A stretch of DNA of 64,000 bases, from NCBI GenBank assembly GCA_000442015.1, contig KE560428.1, positions 1 to 64,000 of the forward strand. Direction: 5' to 3'. Position 1 is the first letter of the stretch, and every line of letters starts with the position of its first letter. Source of the DNA: Rozella allomycis CSF55. Its lineage: Eukaryota; Rozellomycota. Both the position numbers and the translations under genes were made by a program. Of the stretch, positions 58,900 through 64,000 are shown piece by piece. Below the pieces are notes generated by a model. The model was given only the letters and a program-made list of their open reading frames with translations. It was not told the DNA's origin and ran no database searches.

Positions 58900-59041
58900 T
58901 AAAGCTTCAAATTCAATCAATACTTTTATTTCTATTTATTTACATCATAAAACCACTGGCGGAGTGGCCTCAATTGTATACTGAATTTCAATAGAAATTT
59001 GAAACTTGAAAGTCCAGGCTCAGTTTTTATTCATTCATGAG

Positions 59042-59626
59042 TTATTCATTCATAAACCCACACCTTTTGCATTGTTTAATTTCAGTGTTTTTCGAGAATT
59101 CTTCAATAACACGAGCTATTTGAACATCGAGATCTTCACAATTAAATTGAACTTCATGAACAGTATATTTGCACTGCTGGCAGTACCATCTTAAGGTATC
59201 TCATAAAATTTAGGTTGATAATTTTACCTATTTGATCGATATCTCTTGTTTGTTCAATTACAATACCGATTGAACCTGCATATCTAATCGGACAGTGAGG
59301 TACGCATTCTAAGAATCAAATTTAGAATCTTTACTAGGTAAAAGATAAATATTTCCCTCTGGTATCTTAACCTCTCGAAATTCATTCAACAGATCGACGT
59401 ATTTTAGTAACATGTCCCCCTTAAGTTGGAAGAATATTTCCTGAGATTTTTAATCATTGTGATTTACCTCGGTTTGATTTATGTGATAATCTTTACGGGA
59501 GTTTGGACCAAGGACAATCATTATCTGAAAATCACCTTTCTGTATGACGGCATTCTGGACTGGACCTTTAAATTTATCAATATTTTTGGAAACCCAGTCC
59601 AAAATATTTATTGGATATGGAACCAT
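59042..59626 (-). CDS. BNA1: 3-hydroxyanthranilate 3,4-dioxygenase (HAAO/BNA1)
   Basis: A cupin enzyme of the kynurenine pathway that opens the ring of 3-hydroxyanthranilate on the way to quinolinate and NAD. Because introns break it, it is easy to miss. From ATG 59626 it reads MVPYPINILDWVSKNIDKFKGPVQNAVIQKGDFQIMIVLGPNSRKDYHINQTE, then after a 27-nt intron EIFFQLKGDMLLKYV, IPEGNIYLLP, VPHCPIRYAGSIGIVIEQTR, and finally LRWYCQQCKYTVHEVQF and KQCKRCGFMNE. The iron ligands H (DYHI), E (TEE) and H (VPHC) are present, and the two CxxC pairs give the rubredoxin-like site of fungal-type enzymes. Three introns of 26-28 nt are needed. It is divergent from the P450, 80 bases apart. Confidence 0.9.
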
Positions 59627-59705
59627 TAAACCAAAGACTAAAACATGCTTTTAGAATTTTTCAAACTGATAGATCTTATTACTTGCAAAGCCACGTTTAG
59701 GGTAT

Positions 59706-61223
59706 ATGGTGCTCTTTCTTTTGATTCTTACAATTCTCTCCATTGTCTTGTTTTCGCTCTACAAAAAGTTTTTTATACCTCCCAAAAGCTTGAGAAGCAT
59801 ACCCAGGGCGCCATTTTTTAGTACAACAAGACTTCTCTTGACGGACATTCCAATAACTACAAGAATAAAAGTAGCAGAAAAAATGAAAGAAGCTGCAATG
59901 CTTAAATATCCGAATAGTCCTGAAGATCATGTAGTTTTAATTAATTTTTTCGGGAAATGGTTGTTAGCAATCGAAAATCCAAAACTCTGTAAAATCGTTC
60001 TCTCAAACTCGGAAGTGTTTTATAAATATGCCTATGCGGGATTGCAAGAGGGTACATTGAGTGGAGACTTAATGGGTGCAAATATCTTATCAGAGAGTGG
60101 ACCGAACTGGAAAAGGCATAGGAAAATTTTTAACCCAGTTTTTGTTAAAAATTGGGATACTATGACTTTTGGACTGAAAACCAAACAGTTGTTAAATCAA
60201 TGGGACTCTCTAATTGAAAATAAGAAGAGTATTAACGTGACCGAATGGATGCCTAGAATAACACTTGACATTTTTGGATTAGAAGTATTGGGTATTGATT
60301 TAAATGCCATAAAAGAAAATACTGACATGTACATAAAATATCAAAGAATGATGGAACTATTTAATGACTTTATTCTCTTACATCTTCCATTTGTTTATAA
60401 GCATTTTAACTTTCTTTCTAGGGTGAAAAACGCTAAGGAAGCAATCAATGACTTTAACAAAATTATCTATGACATTATTGAAGACAAAAAATCTAGAAAA
60501 GAGAAAGTAGCGGATGGAGACTTACTTGATCGTTTTATAATGGCGTCTGAGAGCGAAGTTGGGGGACTCTCAATAAAAGAACTACGGGACAGTGTTCTCA
60601 TTACTCTAATAGCTGGGCACGACACTACATCAACTAGTTTGATATGTACATTGTATAATCTTGCTAAATACCCTGATGTGCAAGACAAAGCTCGAAGAGA
60701 AATCGAACTAGTAATGAAATCAAATGACAAGAGAGCTATTCCAAGCTATGATGAACAAAAGGAATTCTATTATTTGAGTGCCATTTTAAAAGAAACTATG
60801 CGATTGTACCCGTCATTGTCTTCTTTGCCACTTAGAATAGCGACCAAGGACTTTAAATTAGGAAATATTGATCTTCCAAAAGGAACTCTGGTGACCATAT
60901 CTGTGATGGCTATGCATCACAATAAATCTCATTATGAGAATCCGGACCAGTTTATTCCGGAGAGATTTTACGATGAAGAACAAAATAAATTGAAATGTCC
61001 AATGGAGAATCTAAACGATTACAAATGGCTTCCATTCTCTGGTGGTGGTAGATCTTGTATCGGGATGCAATTTGCAATTATTGAACAAAGAATATTAACG
61101 GCGATGATATTAAGAAATTATAGAATTGAACTCAGTGATGAATTAAAGCAAAGCGAAATACCTTTTGCAAAGAATCCCATACTTCATCCACTTGACGTCA
61201 ATTTAAGGTTTATTAAAATTTGA
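59706..61223 (+). CDS. cytochrome P450
   Basis: An ER-anchored monooxygenase. The N-terminus is a membrane anchor followed by a proline-containing hinge (FFIPPKSLRSIP). The I-helix has LIAGHDTTST, the K-helix has LKETMR (ExxR), PERF follows, and the heme loop is FSGGGRSCIGMQF, with the expected cysteine. The gene is intronless, 505 codons, and close to typical length. The sequence is of the CYP3/CYP4/CYP5 type rather than a sterol 14-demethylase. Substrate is unknown. It shares a short divergent promoter with the HAAO gene; a functional link is possible but not shown. Its stop shares an A with an AATAAA. Confidence 0.93.
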   Translation: MVLFLLILTILSIVLFSLYKKFFIPPKSLRSIPRAPFFSTTRLLLTDIPITTRIKVAEKMKEAAMLKYPNSPEDHVVLINFFGKWLLAIENPKLCKIVLSNSEVFYKYAYAGLQEGTLSGDLMGANILSESGPNWKRHRKIFNPVFVKNWDTMTFGLKTKQLLNQWDSLIENKKSINVTEWMPRITLDIFGLEVLGIDLNAIKENTDMYIKYQRMMELFNDFILLHLPFVYKHFNFLSRVKNAKEAINDFNKIIYDIIEDKKSRKEKVADGDLLDRFIMASESEVGGLSIKELRDSVLITLIAGHDTTSTSLICTLYNLAKYPDVQDKARREIELVMKSNDKRAIPSYDEQKEFYYLSAILKETMRLYPSLSSLPLRIATKDFKLGNIDLPKGTLVTISVMAMHHNKSHYENPDQFIPERFYDEEQNKLKCPMENLNDYKWLPFSGGGRSCIGMQFAIIEQRILTAMILRNYRIELSDELKQSEIPFAKNPILHPLDVNLRFIKI

Positions 61224-61241
61224 ATAAAGCTCTTATTTATG

Positions 61242-62181
61242 TTACAAGTTGTATTTTTCTGCTATCATCGCCGCAAATTTTTCGATGATATTTTTATCGT
61301 TTTCATCGTATATGATATCACCTAAACTTTTAGGCCTGCTTTCGTCTCTCGCATCGTCGTCTTCTCTGAATGCGAACCATTTGGAAAACCGTTTTTGAGT
61401 ACTATTAACGTACTGGACAAGGTCTTGCGATGTTAAATAACTTTGCTCATTTACACCAGCCAACTCGTTATATTCCGTTCGATACAGACTAAAATATTAA
61501 AAGAAATGTCTTTACATTGATTCGACAAAGATACCAAACGCCAGAGTAACAGAAGCAATTATTCCAAAACGTTTTGTTATAGATGCTGTTCTTATAATCT
61601 CTATCATTGATAGATGTTCACCTTCTCTTTCTTCTTCGCCTGCGAATGCTTCATGATACGTTGCTGTAGCCAATATTGTTCTCTCAAATTCTTCATATGA
61701 CGGCGGTTTATAGTTTTTCATTCGTTCAGCAAAAGGGGTGCTATTTTCAATTTCATCTTCTTCCTAAAATACAAGAAAGGAGACTAGTTACTCTCCTCAT
61801 CGATCCTTGGCTAAAGATTTTGGAATCATATGCCTTTCTCCTTTCTTTGTTTATAAGATCATCATAAGCTTGTTTTATTTTAATAAACCGATCGTGACTT
61901 TCTTCCTTACTAAGGTTTCCATTGAGTGCCGCCAAATCAGGATGATACTTTTTAACCAATTTTTGATACCGAGTTTTTATTTCATCTACAGATGCGAATT
62001 TTTCAACTCCTAGAAGATCATAATGATCAATATTCGGATCATTAAAGTTTGGCTCCTGGTCACCATTTTCATCGTATCTATTATCTGTGCGTGACTGCGA
62101 TTCATAATATCTCATAGAAGAGTATCCCCAATATCTTTTCATGATGGATGGTTTCACCATACGAGACAATTGTAATAGCAT
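61242..62181 (-). CDS. J-domain protein with a membrane segment
   Basis: The start at 62181 opens a basic N-terminus that might be mitochondrial. The J domain follows: DHYDLLGVEKFASVDEIKTRYQKLVKKYHPDLAALNG, with HPD, then RFIKIKQAYDDLINKERRKAYD. A 28-nt intron near 61761-61788 leads to PPSYEEFERTILATATYHEAF and a transmembrane helix (RFGIIASVTLAFGIFVES). A 27-nt intron near 61493-61519 leads to a charged C-terminus ending AAMIAEKYNL. It is an Hsp40-type Hsp70 partner tethered to a membrane, perhaps mitochondrial. The exact family member cannot be named. Confidence 0.78.
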
Positions 62182-62297
62182 GAATTAAGGATGATTTCGA
62201 ATTTTTCGTTTATTGAAAAGGTAAGTGGGTTTTAATACGATTATTGAATTAATTATAATATTTAAGGAAAAAAAATTGTATAATGAAAAAAACTTAA

Positions 62298-62807
62298 ATG
62301 GTTTGTAAATATATATTTGATAGCTATCGGAAGTTAATGAACAACACCACCAATTCCAGAATCTTCGTCGGGGATGGTTATCGACCCACATTTTCCAAGT
62401 ATGATAGAATAACTATGATGGAAGATCAATTAAACACAAGCCCTTTGAATAGAACGAAGAAAGTCTTTGCAACCGTGGACCTTGATTCCAATAAACACCT
62501 TAATCGACGTCGATCTTCACGATCTGCCTCAAAAAATCTTGTGCCTGAAAGGATATTGATGAATTTGAAAGAAATGGCAAACATTCATAAAGAGGAAGAT
62601 CTTTTAATTGATACTGTGAGAAACATTACAACCAGTATACGAGGTGTAAAGAATGGTTGGAAACAAATGGAAGAATCTACGAGGCAAGTTCTTGGGAAAG
62701 AATTTGAAATACAATCTTTGCATAGCACCTTTAATGCCAGTAGTATGGGATTATACAAAACTTCTTCAATTACAGATTCGAAAATAATTTGGCAGCAAGA
62801 CAATTAA
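62298..62807 (+). CDS. hypothetical protein (about 169 aa)
   Basis: An intronless frame with ATG at 62298; a second ATG at 62337 (MNNTTNSRIFVGDGYRP) is equally likely. The protein is basic and serine-rich, with a run of arginines and serines (NRRRSSRSASKN), then a helical region (MNLKEMANIHKEEDLLIDTVRNITTSIRGVKNGWKQMEE). No known domain. The composition looks coding. Confidence 0.55.
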   Translation: MVCKYIFDSYRKLMNNTTNSRIFVGDGYRPTFSKYDRITMMEDQLNTSPLNRTKKVFATVDLDSNKHLNRRRSSRSASKNLVPERILMNLKEMANIHKEEDLLIDTVRNITTSIRGVKNGWKQMEESTRQVLGKEFEIQSLHSTFNASSMGLYKTSSITDSKIIWQQDN

Positions 62808-62875
62808 ATTATTCATTTATTCGGTTCAAGAACTCTGTTTTGGAGTTTTTTTATTTATTGTTTATATTTTGAGAA

Positions 62876-64000
62876 ATGATCAACGAATCCGTTAGAACAC
62901 TCCCAGAGAGACTTCCAGTGTTAGTGGATTATGGTGCAAAAATTTTAAAATCTCTTGAATATTTATATGATATTATGAAATCGACAGACGAACCGCCAGA
63001 TATTGAGCCAAATCCACTTTTTATATTGAAACCTTTGATTTTAACAGAAACCGCTTTCAGTTCCATAAATAAGCTTTTGAACAGAAAATTCCCTTTATTG
63101 CCAGATATCTCACATGTAAATGATAAATTTTGCCATTGAAGAGACTAAAGGGTTTCAGGAGTTTTGTCTAGCGCACAATGAGGTGATGCAAAGTTGTGAA
63201 ATCTTTTACAGCTGCATGCTTCGAATCACTCATTTGTATCAGGAATCTATTATTGCACTTAATGATGTATCTCAAATAGTGCCCAATAAAGTAAAGAACT
63301 ATTTTCCACCAATAAAAGATATGCTTTACAAGCAATATAGCAATATACTCATCTTTGATAATGTCTAACATCGTTAATATATTCATAATATTGGCACAAA
63401 TGCCAGAGCTTAAAGTCACAGTTGCTGCCTTCAAGGTAGCAAAAGATTTTATAAAAACATTCCAACAAGGAGATGATTATTATGATACTATCTCAAGTTT
63501 AATAATGGAATACGAAGAGAATGTTTTATCTACCCTTCAAGCAAACTTTTCATTTATAGGTCCATGGTTTGGAAACTTATTCGAGTCCCTGAAACCAGAT
63601 ATTCAAACAGCTACGCAATCTTGTGAGGCTTTAAGGAGAGACAACAATTTAAACATTTTGGTTCCGTTTAACATTGAAGGCTGGAATTTACAATCGGTAT
63701 ATCTACACTTCAGTTTTAAGATCAGTATTTAACAACTTTGACAAGAAACAACACATTCTTCAAATCCTTAAGTTTTAATGCCTTACTTTTTCCTGATGAA
63801 CTCAACAAACCAACTGTTATGGAGACTGTCAAATATCTATACCAATATCAACTCGCAGCACCTTTATTTGGTTCTGAGGTATTTTTCATATTAAATGAAA
63901 ATAAAGATGATTGACTACAAAAAAATATTTGAAGCAGCTACAAAGTCACATTTTAAAGTAGGGAAAAGTGTCTTGTCTGTTTTGTAAGTTTTTTGATGAC
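62876..64000 (+). CDS. NAP1/HEM-family WAVE complex subunit, 5' part
   Basis: The gene starts at ATG 62876 and runs off the window. The first residues (LPERLPVLVDYGAKILKSL, followed by LTETAFSSINKLLNRKFPLLP) align with the N-terminus of NCKAP1/HEM proteins (EKLTILNDRGVGML, RKFPAVE). Later blocks (TKGFQEFCLAHNEVMQ, LIMEYEENVLSTL) fit the same family less closely. Introns of about 26-29 nt lie near 63118, 63363, 63700 and 63880. NAP1 is part of the SCAR/WAVE regulatory complex that controls Arp2/3 actin assembly. This complex is kept in amoeboid, zoosporic fungi and lost in most yeasts and moulds. The match is by eye over short blocks. Confidence 0.65.

Noticed and set aside
59426-59629. Hydrophobic plus-strand frame resembling a membrane protein
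   Set aside because: It is antisense to the HAAO exons, which have strong family conservation.
1-64000. tRNA, rRNA, CRISPR array or bacterial operon
   Set aside because: No cloverleaf with intact A and B boxes, no rRNA core sequence and no spaced repeats were seen. Introns, AAA midasin, CCT, PEX12 and TIM22 exclude a bacterial origin. Box-B-like GTTCGAATCC at about 17050 lies inside CHK1.

Overview
The window is nuclear DNA of a compact, AT-rich eukaryote. Genes lie on both strands with very short gaps, and many are split by tiny GT-AG introns of about 21-31 nt, most of them 26-28. Gene content points to an early-diverging fungus or fungus-like opisthokont. It includes midasin, IPI1, an NVJ2-type SMP protein, a BNA1-like dioxygenase, a bZIP factor, a cytochrome P450, QCR9, a WAVE-complex NAP1-like gene, and several secreted proteins without recognisable relatives. 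A Rozella/Cryptomycota-type genome fits best, but this is inference; no marker gene proves it. Single N bases flanked by near-identical short repeats mark imperfect contig joins.

Layout. 1-8 kb: EMC2, an SMP/PH lipid-transfer protein, a RasGEF and ORC4. 8-18.5 kb: a SAM+SNF2 ATPase, 6-phosphofructo-2-kinase/fructose-2,6-bisphosphatase, IPI1, a bZIP factor, an HMG-box protein and CHK1. 18.5-26.1 kb, all minus strand: a membrane-anchored LPMO-like secreted protein, a cyclopropane-synthase-type methyltransferase, PEX12, CCT2, TIM22 and RBM39. 26.1-34.4 kb: a small secreted protein, a short uncertain gene, and a giant RNA-silencing gene. 34.4-37.7 kb: decayed duplications and a secreted AIG1-like GTPase. 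37.9-39.9 kb: an RraA-type aldolase and a PAS-like protein. 40.2-54.0 kb: midasin. 54.1-64 kb: two paralogous secreted proteins around RMI1, an ER DnaJ, QCR9, HAAO, a P450, a J-domain membrane protein and the 5' part of a NAP1/HEM gene.

The most striking locus is 27071-34399. Removing two 27-nt introns leaves one reading frame of 2424 codons. It carries a RIG-I C-terminal-domain-like zinc module at its N-terminus, then a Dicer/RIG-I-type helicase, a QDE-1/RDR-type RNA-dependent RNA polymerase (DLDGD) and a Cid12/Trf4-like nucleotidyltransferase. These are the three enzymatic activities that fission yeast assembles from separate proteins (Hrr1, Rdp1, Cid12) as the RNA-directed RNA polymerase complex. 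Here they look like a one-polypeptide version with an added RNA-end-sensing module. A piece of the 3' end of this gene and its neighbour is duplicated about 2 kb downstream, next to a secreted GTPase.

Other themes are ribosome assembly (midasin, IPI1), genome maintenance (ORC4, CHK1, RMI1, SNF2), organelle biogenesis (EMC2, PEX12, TIM22, QCR9, ER DnaJ) and a set of signal-peptide proteins that could be surface or host-facing factors. No tRNA, rRNA, CRISPR array or intact transposon was recognised.
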